Assembly (NCBI RefSeq): GCF_002258315.1
Contig: NZ_NOYD01000051.1
Span: 1-64,000 of the forward strand
Origin: Rhodococcus sp. 06-462-5
GTDB lineage: Bacteria > Actinomycetota > Actinomycetes > Mycobacteriales > Mycobacteriaceae
Length of the DNA: 64,000 nucleotides
Direction of reading: 5' to 3'
Both the position numbers and the translations under genes were made by a program. Below, piece by piece: positions 1 through 8,743 of the stretch (its first letter is position 1; each line of letters starts with the position of its first letter). The notes under the pieces are model-generated. The model worked only from the letters and a program-made list of their open reading frames with translations. It did not search any database and was not told the DNA's origin.

Positions 1-1
1 G

Positions 2-502
2 CACTCGGTCGCCTACGTGACCTTCCAGGAACTCGCCACCCGCGTCTCGCACCGCAACACCGGCAAGGTCTGCGACGATCCGATCGCCGACCGCATGCTT
101 CAGCGCATCGCCGCCGACGAGAACCTGCACATGATCTTCTACCGCAACATCACCGGCGCGGCGATGGACATCTCGCCCGATCAGACGTTGCAGGCGGTCT
201 CCGACATCGTGATGAACTTCGTCATGCCCGGTGCCGGTATGCCGAACTTCCGCCGCAACGGTGTCCTGATGGCCAAGCACGGCATCTACGACCTGCGTCA
301 GCACCTCGAGGACGTCGTCTGGCCGGTGCTGCGCAAGTGGAGCGTCTTCGAGCGCAACGACTTCACCGGCCGCGGTGAGAACAAGCGCGAGGAACTCGCC
401 GCGTTCCTCGAAGACCTCGAGCGTCAGGCCACCAAGTTCGAGGAGATGCGCGATCGCTCCTTCGCCCGCGAACGCGCGAAGGCCGAAGCCCGCGCGTCCT
501 AG
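2..502 (+). CDS. Acyl-[acyl-carrier-protein] desaturase, C-terminal part (5' end outside window)
   Basis: Soluble di-iron enzyme of the acyl-ACP desaturase family, which introduces a double bond into a fatty acyl chain bound to ACP. The reading frame is open from the first bases of the window, so the gene starts upstream and only about 166 C-terminal residues are present. The DENLH stretch fits the second E-x-x-H iron-binding motif, followed by a long helical C-terminus rich in charged residues, as in mycobacterial DesA proteins. The TAG stop overlaps the first base of a palindromic repeat. The family call is confident; the exact DesA paralogue cannot be decided without the N-terminus. Confidence 0.9.
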   Translation, partial: HSVAYVTFQELATRVSHRNTGKVCDDPIADRMLQRIAADENLHMIFYRNITGAAMDISPDQTLQAVSDIVMNFVMPGAGMPNFRRNGVLMAKHGIYDLRQHLEDVVWPVLRKWSVFERNDFTGRGENKREELAAFLEDLERQATKFEEMRDRSFARERAKAEARAS

Positions 503-572
503 TGCCTGCGGCAGTGGTGCGGTTATGTGCCCCCAGCGGCACGTAACCCCGCCACTGCGGCGAAGCCGCATA
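501..572. repeat. 72-bp REP-like palindromic element, copy 1
   Basis: Two 23-base arms (509-531 and 538-560) are imperfect reverse complements and could form a long hairpin. The whole stretch matches, in reverse orientation, 18023-18094, with about nine differences over 72 positions. It begins inside the TAG stop of the desaturase gene and ends just before the next start codon. There is no T-run, so it is not a classical intrinsic terminator. Confidence 0.8.
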
Positions 573-579
573 CTGGGGT

Positions 580-1284
580 GTGAACGAATTCTGGGACCGC
601 ATCTCCGCGGTGAGTCCTGATCCACCGGTGTGGATCGTCCAAGTTGCTGCTCTGGCCGCTCTCGTCATCGTGGTGCTTCCGCAGACCTGGCGGATCGCGC
701 GCAACGTCGTGACCATCGCGCACGAGGGCGCGCACCTGTTCGTTGCGCTGATCACCGGCCGACAGTTGATGGGCCTGCGACTGCACTCCGATACCTCGGG
801 CGTCGCGATCTCCAAGGGCAAGCCCACCGGCCTCGGCGTCATCGCGATGACCTTCGCCGGCTACGTGGGGCCGTCGCTGCTCGGTCTGGGTGCCGCGTTC
901 GTGCTCGGCACCCAACATGCAGTCGCGGTGCTGTGGATCGGCGTCGTGTCGATTGCGTTGATGCTGTTGATGATTCGCAACATCTACGGGCTGCTCTCAC
1001 TTGTCGTCGTCGGCGCCGCCCTGTTCGTCGTGTCCTGGTGGGGCGCCGGAGAGCAACAGGTCGCTGCGGCGTACTTCATCACGTTCTTCCTGCTGATCGC
1101 CGGTCCGCGTCCCGTGCTCGAACTGCAGAAATCGCGCAGCGCAGGACGGGCTCGGGACTCCGACGCCGATCAGCTGGCTCGGTTGACCTTCCTCCCCGGT
1201 ATCGCCTGGGTCGGCCTGTTCCTGCTCGTCACCGTCGGCTCACTGGCATTGGGGGCGTGGAGAATTCTCGTTCCGGTGCAGTGA
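580..1284 (+). CDS. M50B-like membrane metalloprotease family protein
   Basis: Membrane protein of 234 residues with about six hydrophobic segments. Residues around 49-53 read HEGAH, an H-E-x-x-H zinc motif at the end of a helix, as in peptidase M50B-like proteins (site-2-protease relatives). The second metal-ligand motif of true site-2 proteases is not obvious, so protease activity is inferred. The GTG start lies just after the palindromic element, and the gene is convergent with the next one, 32 bp away. Substrate unknown. Confidence 0.75.
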   Translation: MNEFWDRISAVSPDPPVWIVQVAALAALVIVVLPQTWRIARNVVTIAHEGAHLFVALITGRQLMGLRLHSDTSGVAISKGKPTGLGVIAMTFAGYVGPSLLGLGAAFVLGTQHAVAVLWIGVVSIALMLLMIRNIYGLLSLVVVGAALFVVSWWGAGEQQVAAAYFITFFLLIAGPRPVLELQKSRSAGRARDSDADQLARLTFLPGIAWVGLFLLVTVGSLALGAWRILVPVQ

Positions 1285-1316
1285 CGGCGGGCGGCCTGGG
1301 CACCTCGACTGTCCGG

Positions 1317-1844
1317 TCATGGATTTTCCGTCAACATCCCGACCAGTCGCGCTACGCGGTCTGCGCGGGTCTGCTCTCGCGCAGCGTTGTCGATGGGCAT
1401 CAACAACTGACGACGCTCGCTCGGCCGCTTCCGCTCCCACGCGGATGTGCAGTGCGCCGTCTCCATTGCCTCCGCGACATCCTGCGGGACAGGTACCAGA
1501 TCAGGGTCGGCCGGTTCGAATTCACACGACACCAGATCACCGGGGTGGACGCCCAATCGGCGCTGAAGGCCTGCACCGATGTAGACGAACGACCCGGGCA
1601 TCACATTCGAATCTGCTTTGTTGAGACCGAGATTGAGACTCAGCCCGTCGATCGAACCGTCGATCCGGCGAGTCGGCCACCGCTCCGCCGCCTCGACCAA
1701 TCGAGTCGGAACACGGATGATCGTGTACGTGTTCTTGCCCCACGTCATCGGCTCCAGCACTCCGTCGAATCGAATGCTGTCACTCACAATTGCCTCGCAC
1801 CGTCGATACACCGCTGAAGGAAATGTCGCCTGAGACTGCAGCAT
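1317..1844 (-). CDS. DUF1905 / OmdA-domain protein
   Basis: Predicted cytoplasmic protein of 175 residues. The N-terminal half (about 15-110) resembles DUF1905, with a strand-rich pattern including RIDGSIDG and LGVHPGDLV. The C-terminal part (about 115-170) resembles the OmdA/YdeI 'bacteriocin-protection' domain. The ATG start was chosen because GGAG lies upstream; longer upstream frames would run through the neighbouring SMI1-like gene. It is divergent from that gene, with a 72-bp shared promoter region. The function of this family is poorly known. Confidence 0.75.
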   Translation of the reverse strand: MLQSQATFPSAVYRRCEAIVSDSIRFDGVLEPMTWGKNTYTIIRVPTRLVEAAERWPTRRIDGSIDGLSLNLGLNKADSNVMPGSFVYIGAGLQRRLGVHPGDLVSCEFEPADPDLVPVPQDVAEAMETAHCTSAWERKRPSERRQLLMPIDNAAREQTRADRVARLVGMLTENP

Positions 1845-1916
1845 ATCGAGTGATCTCCGCGGAAAGGAGACCCGTATCGAACCCCCTCGCCGATCGAGAC
1901 CCATTAGGTTCGAGTC

Positions 1917-2876
1917 GTGAACCTCACCGCGGTATGGACCGCGTACATGGTGACGCTTCGTGAACGTGCGCCCATCACTGCTGCGTCGATTCGGCCGCCG
2001 CGGACCGCGGGCGAGCGAGAGTCTGCGGAACGTGCGACAACGCCGTGGACCGAGGAACTGCGCGAGTTCTACGGACTGCACGACGGGCAGCACGTTCCGC
2101 AGGGTGAGGACTACGTCCCGGTCGGTTCGGTGTTTCCGGACGCGAATCTTCTCTCGCTCGACGAGGTTGTCCGTCAGCACAGGAACAATCTCGCGAACCG
2201 GCACCGCATCGATTACTTGGGCGATGATTGGCCGGCCGTCGTCCGCGCTCAGGATGCAGGTGAGACGGCCGAAATGTTTCTCCCCGCCTATGTTCCGTTC
2301 GCCGAGGGCCTCTTCGGACTGACCTACACCGACACACGCCCGGGTCGACGGCGCGGCTGCATACGGATGTTCTCGGCCGAGGCGGCGGACGGGGGCGCAC
2401 CGTGGTTCGACTCCCTGACCGAATACATCGCAGCGGTCCACCGCAGCATCGAGACCGGATCGGCGATCTACGACGATCTGACTCCCACGTTCGCGGACGG
2501 TGTGCTCGAATGGCGTGACCCCGAGTTTTTCGACGGATCGATGGCAAATGCGGCGACGCTCCCCGTCATCCGAATACCTTTCGCACTCATCGACTTTCGT
2601 CCGTCGCAACTGTCGGATGACGACGACCTGATCGATCTCGACCATGTTCGTCGCACCGTCATCGAGACCGCTCGGAGGCTGCATCCGCAGGCCGTGGTCG
2701 AGGACGCCCGAGCGGTGTATCGGCAGGTGCCGCGTGTGCGTGGTGCGAACATGAATTGGTGGGTGGGGATCGACGGTGCGGAGGTCATCTTCACCGCGAT
2801 CGTGACCGGAGAGGACCACGACGTCATCGTCCTGGAGCTTCCATCCGGTGGATGCGTGTTCGAAGCCGACGAGTGA
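1917..2876 (+). CDS. SMI1/KNR4 (SUKH) family protein
   Basis: Protein of 319 residues. Residues about 40-170 fit the SMI1/KNR4 or SUKH fold: WTEELREFYGLHDG near the start, a central loop with GDDWPAVV, and a closing segment WFDSLTEYIAAV. SUKH proteins are often immunity proteins for polymorphic toxins, but many are free-standing. The C-terminal 120 residues have an acidic patch (DDDDLIDLD) and no recognised domain. The GTG start is the first in frame. It lies between two OmdA-domain genes; no toxin gene is visible nearby. Confidence 0.7.
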   Translation: MNLTAVWTAYMVTLRERAPITAASIRPPRTAGERESAERATTPWTEELREFYGLHDGQHVPQGEDYVPVGSVFPDANLLSLDEVVRQHRNNLANRHRIDYLGDDWPAVVRAQDAGETAEMFLPAYVPFAEGLFGLTYTDTRPGRRRGCIRMFSAEAADGGAPWFDSLTEYIAAVHRSIETGSAIYDDLTPTFADGVLEWRDPEFFDGSMANAATLPVIRIPFALIDFRPSQLSDDDDLIDLDHVRRTVIETARRLHPQAVVEDARAVYRQVPRVRGANMNWWVGIDGAEVIFTAIVTGEDHDVIVLELPSGGCVFEADE

Positions 2877-2916
2877 GACGAGCGCTGTACTGGTGCCGAC
2901 GAACGAAGGGGTACGC

Positions 2917-3519
2917 ATGGCCGTCATGGACGACGCACCGAGGGTGCATGCCGAGACACGTGCGCAGTGGCGGACATGGCTGATCGCACATCACGATAGA
3001 GCGAAATCGGTGTGGCTGGTGTCGTGGAAGAAGGCCACCGGAAAGCCGGCGATCGGCTACGACGACGCCGTGACGGAAGCGCTCGCGGTGGGGTGGGTCG
3101 ACAGCCGACCCCGCAAGCTCGACGACGAGCGCACCATGTTGTACTTCTCGCCTCGAAAACCCACGAGCGCGTGGTCCCGTCCGAACAAGATCCGTATCGA
3201 GGCCCTTCGTGAAGCGGGCCTGATGCTTCCGGCGGGGGAGCGAGCCGTCGAGGCCGCCGTCGCCAATGGAGCATGGACCGTACTCGACGAGGTCGAGGAG
3301 CTGATCGTTCCCGAGGACCTTGCGGCTGCATTCGCCGAACACGTTGATGCGGAGGACAACTGGAACCAGTTTCCACCGTCCGCGCGTCGAGGGATTCTGG
3401 AGTGGATCGTGACCGCCAAGCGGCCCGAGACCCGCGCCGCTCGAGTGCACGAGACTGCGCGGCTCGCATCGATCGGCGAGCGCGCAGCTCGCTGGCAACC
3501 CAAGCGCGATCGACAGTGA
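2917..3519 (+). CDS. YdeI/OmpD-associated (OmdA) family protein
   Basis: Cytoplasmic protein of about 200 residues. The N-terminal part shows VWLVSWKKATGK and the AVGWVDSRPRKLDD stretch typical of the YdeI/OmpD-associated family, and the end (AKRPETRAARV) matches the C-terminal OmdA helix pair. The ATG at 2917 is preceded by GAAGGG; a longer start at 2848 would overlap the SUKH gene and add non-conserved residues. Family members were linked to protection against bacteriocins or cationic peptides, but the biochemical role is not established. Confidence 0.8.
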   Translation: MAVMDDAPRVHAETRAQWRTWLIAHHDRAKSVWLVSWKKATGKPAIGYDDAVTEALAVGWVDSRPRKLDDERTMLYFSPRKPTSAWSRPNKIRIEALREAGLMLPAGERAVEAAVANGAWTVLDEVEELIVPEDLAAAFAEHVDAEDNWNQFPPSARRGILEWIVTAKRPETRAARVHETARLASIGERAARWQPKRDRQ

Positions 3520-3577
3520 CAGAGCGCGCCACCGATGACTGGGTCGAGTGTCGATCATCGGGTCACGTCTCGCCCCG

Positions 3578-4981
3578 CTAGAACACCACCCACAGCAGCG
3601 ACGCGAGGGCGAATATCGCAAGTCCCAGTGTCGTTTCCATGACGGTCCAGGTTTTCAGTGTCGTCTTCTCGTCCATGCCGAAGAAGCGGCTGACGAGCCA
3701 GAATCCGGAATCGTTGACGTGGGAGAGAACGGTCGCTCCGGCGGCCAGTGCGAACACCAACAGCGCGATCTTGAAGTTGCTCAGATCCAACTCGGCCACC
3801 TGCACCGAGATCAGCCCGGCGGTGGTGGTGAGAGCCACGGTGGCCGAACCCTGCGCGACGCGTAGCGCGGTGGCGATCAGGAAGGCCTGGAGCAGAATCG
3901 GCAGCCCGATGTCGGACAGCGAGGAGGTGAGCGACTGCCCGATGCCGCTGGCCCGCAGCACTCCACCGAACATGCCTCCGGCACCGGTGATCAGGATGAT
4001 CGAGCAGATGGGTCCGAGGGCTTGATCCATGTACTTGGCACCGTCGGCGACGGGGAAGCGTCCCGGCGCGAGAATGAACAGAGCCAGGAGCAGGGTGATG
4101 AGCAGCGCGATGGGCGTCTGACCGACGAGTGTCAGCGCTGCTGCCCAGGTCTCGTCTCCGGTCAGCACACCCGAGGTGGTCAGAGTGTTGACCACGGTGT
4201 TGAGGGAGATCAGTACCAGCGGCGTCAGCAGGATGAGCAGCACCGCACCGAACTTCGGCGCAGGGTCTCGGAGGCCTGCCATCTCCTTGTCGTGTTCTTC
4301 GGAGCTGGCTGCGCCGTCGGCGAAGAGATCGGCAGGCATGGTGACGAATCGTTTGCCGAGCTGGGTACCGACGAGGTAGGAGCCGACGAACCAGGAGACG
4401 ATGGCGACGGGAACGCCGACGAGAAGGACCGATCCGATGTCGCCGCCGAGCAGTTCGGTGGCAGCGACCGGGCCGGGGTGCGGCGGGACGATGGCGTGCA
4501 TCGCGGCGAATGCGCCTGCCGTCGGAAGGGCGTACAGCAGCACCGATCCGCCGAATCGCTTGGCGACGGTGAAGATGATCGGCAGGAAGACGACGAGGCC
4601 GGCGTCGAAGAAGATCGGAAAGCCGAAGATGAGCGCGGCGACACCGAGCGCGAGCGGCGCGCGTTTGGCACCGAAGCGGTTGATCAGAGTATCCGCCAAT
4701 ACCTGAGCGCCACCGGTGATTTCGAGCAGTCTGCCGACCATCACGCCCAAGGCGACGAGTAGTGCAACCGATCCGAGCGTGGAACTGAAGCCCGAGAGCA
4801 GGGCCGACGGCACGTCTGCCAGCGGGATTCCCGCCGCGACAGCGGTGACCGCGCTGACCAGGACGAGTGAGACGAAGGCGTGCAGCTTCACCTTCATGAT
4901 GAGGAACAGCAAGATTGCTACGGCGGCGGCTGCGATCAGCAGCAATGCAGTCGTTCCGTATGCCGGTTCGATCGGATCCAT
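3578..4981 (-). CDS. Gluconate:H+ symporter, GntP family permease
   Basis: Very hydrophobic 467-residue protein with about 12-13 membrane segments, the usual length for GntP permeases that import gluconate and related hydroxy-acids. Recognisable blocks include FGFPIFFDAG, IVPPHPGP and, near the end, LSHVNDSGFW, all typical of the family. The ATG start is the first residue of the conserved region. The gene stands alone and is divergent from the acyltransferase at 5099. No gluconate kinase or GntR regulator is adjacent, so gluconate as substrate is a family-level guess; another aldonate is possible. Confidence 0.9.
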   Translation of the reverse strand: MDPIEPAYGTTALLLIAAAAVAILLFLIMKVKLHAFVSLVLVSAVTAVAAGIPLADVPSALLSGFSSTLGSVALLVALGVMVGRLLEITGGAQVLADTLINRFGAKRAPLALGVAALIFGFPIFFDAGLVVFLPIIFTVAKRFGGSVLLYALPTAGAFAAMHAIVPPHPGPVAATELLGGDIGSVLLVGVPVAIVSWFVGSYLVGTQLGKRFVTMPADLFADGAASSEEHDKEMAGLRDPAPKFGAVLLILLTPLVLISLNTVVNTLTTSGVLTGDETWAAALTLVGQTPIALLITLLLALFILAPGRFPVADGAKYMDQALGPICSIILITGAGGMFGGVLRASGIGQSLTSSLSDIGLPILLQAFLIATALRVAQGSATVALTTTAGLISVQVAELDLSNFKIALLVFALAAGATVLSHVNDSGFWLVSRFFGMDEKTTLKTWTVMETTLGLAIFALASLLWVVF

Positions 4982-5098
4982 GGGGGTTACCTCGTTCGTT
5001 CGGCTCGAATTTCGACCATATCGGACAGTCTGCAAGCCGCGTGGGGTTACGAGCTCCGGTCGTCGGTCGACTCGGGTGCGGTGGAGTACGGTGCGAGT

Positions 5099-6076
5099 AT
5101 GAGTGATGGGGATCACGTAGTGGGTGGGGACGGCGCCGGAGGTTCGACGGGGGAACCGACGAAGGAACAGTTGCGCGAGCAAGCGCAGCGGTACGCCGCC
5201 GCTGCGCGCATGAAGATGAAGGAGCGACGGGCGAACGCGTCCGGTGGTCTCGGAGCCGTTGTTGCCGAACGCGCGGGCGGCTGGGACCTCGACGATCAGA
5301 ACACCGTCGCGATGGACCGTCAGCAGCGGCTGTGGAACGGGGTGATGGATCGGTACTTCCGAATGGAGATCGACGGTTGGGAGACCATCCCCGAGTCTCC
5401 GGTGCTGGTCGTGGGCGTTCACTCGGGTGCGCCGTTCGTGTGGGACGCGTGGACCGTCGGCGCGCAATGGTGGCGACACTTCGGCGAGAAGCGGATTCTC
5501 CACGGCACCGCGCACGATGCACTGATGGCGTTCCCCCTGATCGGCAAAGTCTTTCGATCCATGGGCGTGCTGCCCGCGGCACCGGACTCGATGTCGACGG
5601 CGTTGGCCGAGGGACGGGACGTCATCGTGTGGCCGGGCGGCGAGGTCGATTCGTTGCGGCCCTGGAGCAAGCGAGACGAGGCGACGCTGGGTGGTCGAAC
5701 CGGTTTCATCAAGCTCGCGATTCGGACGGGCGTACCCATCGTGCCGGTGGCGACCGTGGGTGGGGCCGACGCGATGCCGGTGCTGATCCGCGGTGACAAG
5801 CTGGCGAAGGTGCTCAAGCTCGACAAGATTGCACGGTTGAAGGTTTTTCCGATCGCGATCTCGCTTCCGTGGATCATCGCGCCCGCAGCGCTGCCACAGA
5901 TTCCGTTGCCCGCCAAGATCCGTACCCGATTCATGCCGCCGGTCGAACTGGACCACGACCCGGCTCGGTGCGAGGACGAGGCGTACGTCGAAGCAAAATA
6001 CGACGAGGTGCGCGCGAGCATTCAGTCCGGGATGGACGCCCTCGCCAGCAAGAGAAAGTTTCCCGTCTTCGGCTGA
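5099..6076 (+). CDS. Lysophospholipid acyltransferase (PlsC-type) family protein
   Basis: Membrane-associated acyltransferase of 325 residues. The block VGVHSGAPFVWDAW resembles the histidine-aspartate acyltransferase motif, and WPGGEVDSLRPW the second (E-G-x-x-x-R-P-like) motif; a basic, low-complexity N-terminus precedes them. It probably transfers acyl groups to a lysolipid or glycolipid acceptor. Starts upstream of 5099 would run into the gntP promoter region; GGAG sits ahead of the chosen ATG. It is followed by a DrrAB-like exporter and a second acyltransferase. Confidence 0.8.
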   Translation: MSDGDHVVGGDGAGGSTGEPTKEQLREQAQRYAAAARMKMKERRANASGGLGAVVAERAGGWDLDDQNTVAMDRQQRLWNGVMDRYFRMEIDGWETIPESPVLVVGVHSGAPFVWDAWTVGAQWWRHFGEKRILHGTAHDALMAFPLIGKVFRSMGVLPAAPDSMSTALAEGRDVIVWPGGEVDSLRPWSKRDEATLGGRTGFIKLAIRTGVPIVPVATVGGADAMPVLIRGDKLAKVLKLDKIARLKVFPIAISLPWIIAPAALPQIPLPAKIRTRFMPPVELDHDPARCEDEAYVEAKYDEVRASIQSGMDALASKRKFPVFG

Positions 6077-6172
6077 TTTCTCGTTGCCTCGGTAACACGG
6101 ACCGAAGCTGACCGCGATCGTTTCTACCGTCTCCGTCGTAGGGATTCACCGCTACGACGAGGGGCGTCACAG

Positions 6173-7171
6173 ATGATCGAAACATCGGGACTGACAAAGA
6201 CATTTCGGCAAGGCAAGAAGACCGTGGAGGCGGTGCGCGGCATCGATCTGACGATCGGTGAGGGAGAACTGGTGGCGCTGCTGGGGCCCAACGGGGCAGG
6301 CAAGTCGACCACGCTGCGCATGCTGACCACCCTGCTGTCACCGACGGCCGGCTCGGCGCGAATCGCCGGATTCGACGTGACCAAGGACCGGGATCGCGTC
6401 CGGCGCAGCCTCGGCTACGTGGGACAGGGCAACGGCGCGGGCCACAATCAACGCGTCCGTGACGAGCTCGTCGTGCAAGGCCTGTGCTACGGCATGACGC
6501 GTCCCCGATCACGCAGTCGCGCAGACGAATTGATCGAGGCGCTCGAGCTCGGCGAGCTCGCTGCCCGTACGGTCTCGACTCTCTCCGGAGGGCAGCGTCG
6601 ACGGCTCGACATCGCACTGGGACTGGTGCATCGGCCGCCCCTGCTGTTTCTCGACGAGCCGACCACCGGCATGGATCCGCAGAGTCGTGCGAACCTGTGG
6701 GACCACATTCTCCGGCTCAGGCGGGAGATGGGCACCACCATCGTGCTCACCACGCACTATCTCGACGAGGCCGATTCCATGGCCGAGCGGGTGATCGTCG
6801 TCGACCGCGGCACCGTCATCGCCGACGACACCGCCACCGCGCTCAAGTCCGAACTGGCAGGCGATCTGGTGGTCCTCACCGTGTCCGACGCGTCGGCGCT
6901 GGCTCCGCTCCTGGCCGGGGTTGCCGGCATCAGGGACGTGACCGTTGCGGGTTCGAGGCTGAACATTCGGGTCGAGCGTGCCGCGTCGGTGTTACCGGAG
7001 TTGTTGCGACTCAGTGAATCTCACGGCATACGGGTACTCACGGCGGACATGACGAGACCGACTCTCGACGACGTGTTTCTCGGATTGACCGGCCGCAGTC
7101 TGCGCGAGAGCGCGGCACTCGACAGCAACCCCGATCTCGAAAATGCAGGCATGGCAGGAGAAATCCGATGA
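6173..7171 (+). CDS. ABC exporter ATP-binding protein, DrrA-like
   Basis: Cytoplasmic ATPase of 332 residues from the daunorubicin-resistance type of ABC exporters. Walker A is GPNGAGKS (near residue 42), the signature is LSGGQRRRLD and Walker B LLFLDEPTTGMD; the C-terminal third resembles the DrrA-specific domain. Its stop overlaps the permease start by 4 bp (ATGA), so the two are translationally coupled. The substrate may be a drug or a lipid; the flanking acyltransferases make a lipid plausible, but this is inference. Confidence 0.93.
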   Translation: MIETSGLTKTFRQGKKTVEAVRGIDLTIGEGELVALLGPNGAGKSTTLRMLTTLLSPTAGSARIAGFDVTKDRDRVRRSLGYVGQGNGAGHNQRVRDELVVQGLCYGMTRPRSRSRADELIEALELGELAARTVSTLSGGQRRRLDIALGLVHRPPLLFLDEPTTGMDPQSRANLWDHILRLRREMGTTIVLTTHYLDEADSMAERVIVVDRGTVIADDTATALKSELAGDLVVLTVSDASALAPLLAGVAGIRDVTVAGSRLNIRVERAASVLPELLRLSESHGIRVLTADMTRPTLDDVFLGLTGRSLRESAALDSNPDLENAGMAGEIR

Positions 7172-7923
7172 ACGTTCTCTCGGGAAGCACATTGGTGATG
7201 GGTCGAGAGCTGCGGCCGATGGTCCGCGATCCGTTCACCGTCATCTTCAGTCTCGTCCAACCATTGATCCTGCTCGCACTGTTCGGCCCACTGCTCACCG
7301 ATGTTCCCGGTCTCGGCGACGGAAGTGTGTGGGACTGGTTCGTTCCCGGTGTGCTCGCCATGATCACCATCTTCGGAACGTCCATGACGGGCTCGAATCT
7401 GTTGGCCGAGTTGCAGCAGGGGTCTCACGAGAGAATGTTGGTGACACCGCTGCCGCGATCTGCACTGCTCGTCGGGCGCGCGTTCAAGGAAATGGTGCCG
7501 CTGGCCGCTCAGGCCGTGCTGATCGTTCTGGTGGCATTGCCGCTCGGACTGTCCGTGAATCCGATCGGTGCCGCCGTGGGAATCGTGCTGCTCGGTGTGT
7601 TCGGCGTCGGACTCGGCGCACTGTCCTATGCATTGGCTCTGGCTGTGCGCGGGCAGGATTGGGTGTTCTGGTCCATCCAGCAGACATTGATGTTCCCGCT
7701 GCTCATCCTTTCGGGCACGATGCTGCCGCTGACGGCCGCCCCGGGGTGGATGCAGTTCCTGGTGAACATCAATCCCCTCGGATATCTCGTCGACGCCGAA
7801 CGTGCACTGTTCGCCGGCGACTTCGCGAGTTCGACGGTGACGGCCGGTGTCGTCGCGGCCGCGGCCACTGCGGTGGTCGGACTTGCCGTCGGGATCCGGG
7901 CTATGGGTTCGACGCGGGTGTGA
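7168..7923 (+). CDS. ABC exporter permease, DrrB/ABC-2 type
   Basis: Integral membrane partner of the preceding ATPase, 251 residues with six predicted membrane segments. The N-terminus MGRELRPMVRDPF and the central LLILSGTMLPLTAAPGWMQ are typical of ABC-2 type permeases of drug/lipid exporters. It overlaps the ATPase gene by 4 bp and ends 15 bp before an acyltransferase gene, so the three genes probably form one transcript. Confidence 0.92.
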   Translation: MNVLSGSTLVMGRELRPMVRDPFTVIFSLVQPLILLALFGPLLTDVPGLGDGSVWDWFVPGVLAMITIFGTSMTGSNLLAELQQGSHERMLVTPLPRSALLVGRAFKEMVPLAAQAVLIVLVALPLGLSVNPIGAAVGIVLLGVFGVGLGALSYALALAVRGQDWVFWSIQQTLMFPLLILSGTMLPLTAAPGWMQFLVNINPLGYLVDAERALFAGDFASSTVTAGVVAAAATAVVGLAVGIRAMGSTRV

Positions 7924-7938
7924 GGCTAAGCTCGCGTC

Positions 7939-8676
7939 ATGGATCGGCCTGCGGTAATTCTCGAAAACGATGTGACCGTGTACGACTTCTACCTGCGTCA
8001 CCAGCAGAATCGTCAGGTCGCGAGGTTGGCGTATGCCACCCTGGCCCGACGCTTCCGCCCGCGGGTGTCGTATCCCGACGGTGCCCGTGAGGAGCTGCGT
8101 CGTCTCGTCTACGACAACACGCGTCTGCTCATCGCTGTCAATCATCTGACCGAGAACGATCCGTACACGCTCGCAGCGGCGGCATGGGCGTCGCCGCTGC
8201 GTCCGGTCATCGGCCGCACGCGGGTACTGGCCAAGGACGAGCTGTTCCAGGAACCCAAGCAGCGCAAGCGAATCGACATGATGGGTGGTATCCCCGTCTT
8301 TCGCGGGAAGAATCACGGTATGCGGGCCGTCAGCGCGGCAGGCAGCCGCATGATGGACGTCAGCGCGGAGCGAATGAAGCGGGGCGACGACCTCGCGGTC
8401 TTCCCCGAGGGCACCTGCAATCTCGAGGATCCGACGACGGTGCAGCACGTCGGCAGCGGTATCGGACACATCGCGATGCGGGCGCGCAAGCTCGGGGTCG
8501 AGCCGGTGCTGATCTGCATCGGTCTGAGCTACGGCCCCGGTGCGCCGAAGGTCAAGCAGGCGAGCGTCTACATCGATTCACCCATCACCGAACTGCCCGA
8601 GAAGCCGATCGACATCACGCGTGTGGTGGCGCAGGGAATGCAGAAGGCGCTCGACGGTGCGGTGGCTGCGTACTGA
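7939..8676 (+). CDS. 1-acyl-sn-glycerol-3-phosphate acyltransferase-like protein
   Basis: PlsC-type acyltransferase of 245 residues. NHLTENDPYT contains the catalytic N-H-x4-D motif (near residue 71) and FPEGTCN the substrate-phosphate-binding motif, both intact, so it should be active in phospholipid or glycolipid acylation. It is immediately downstream of the ABC exporter. It differs clearly from the acyltransferase at 5099, so the two are not a recent duplication. Confidence 0.85.
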   Translation: MDRPAVILENDVTVYDFYLRHQQNRQVARLAYATLARRFRPRVSYPDGAREELRRLVYDNTRLLIAVNHLTENDPYTLAAAAWASPLRPVIGRTRVLAKDELFQEPKQRKRIDMMGGIPVFRGKNHGMRAVSAAGSRMMDVSAERMKRGDDLAVFPEGTCNLEDPTTVQHVGSGIGHIAMRARKLGVEPVLICIGLSYGPGAPKVKQASVYIDSPITELPEKPIDITRVVAQGMQKALDGAVAAY

Positions 8677-8743
8677 CTGCGCCGCCGGGGTTGGTAGAAA
8701 CAGATGACAGGTAATTCGATTCGGCGTTCGTCAGGAGATATTC

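Noticed and set aside
1317..2927. A 536-codon minus-strand frame across three genes
   Set aside because: Only its last 175 codons look like a protein (DUF1905/OmdA). The rest is antisense to the SUKH gene, which has better codon use and domain content.
3555..5582. A 675-codon minus-strand frame in a second frame of the gntP region
   Set aside because: Arg/Pro/Ser-rich shadow of GntP and the acyltransferase, without domains.
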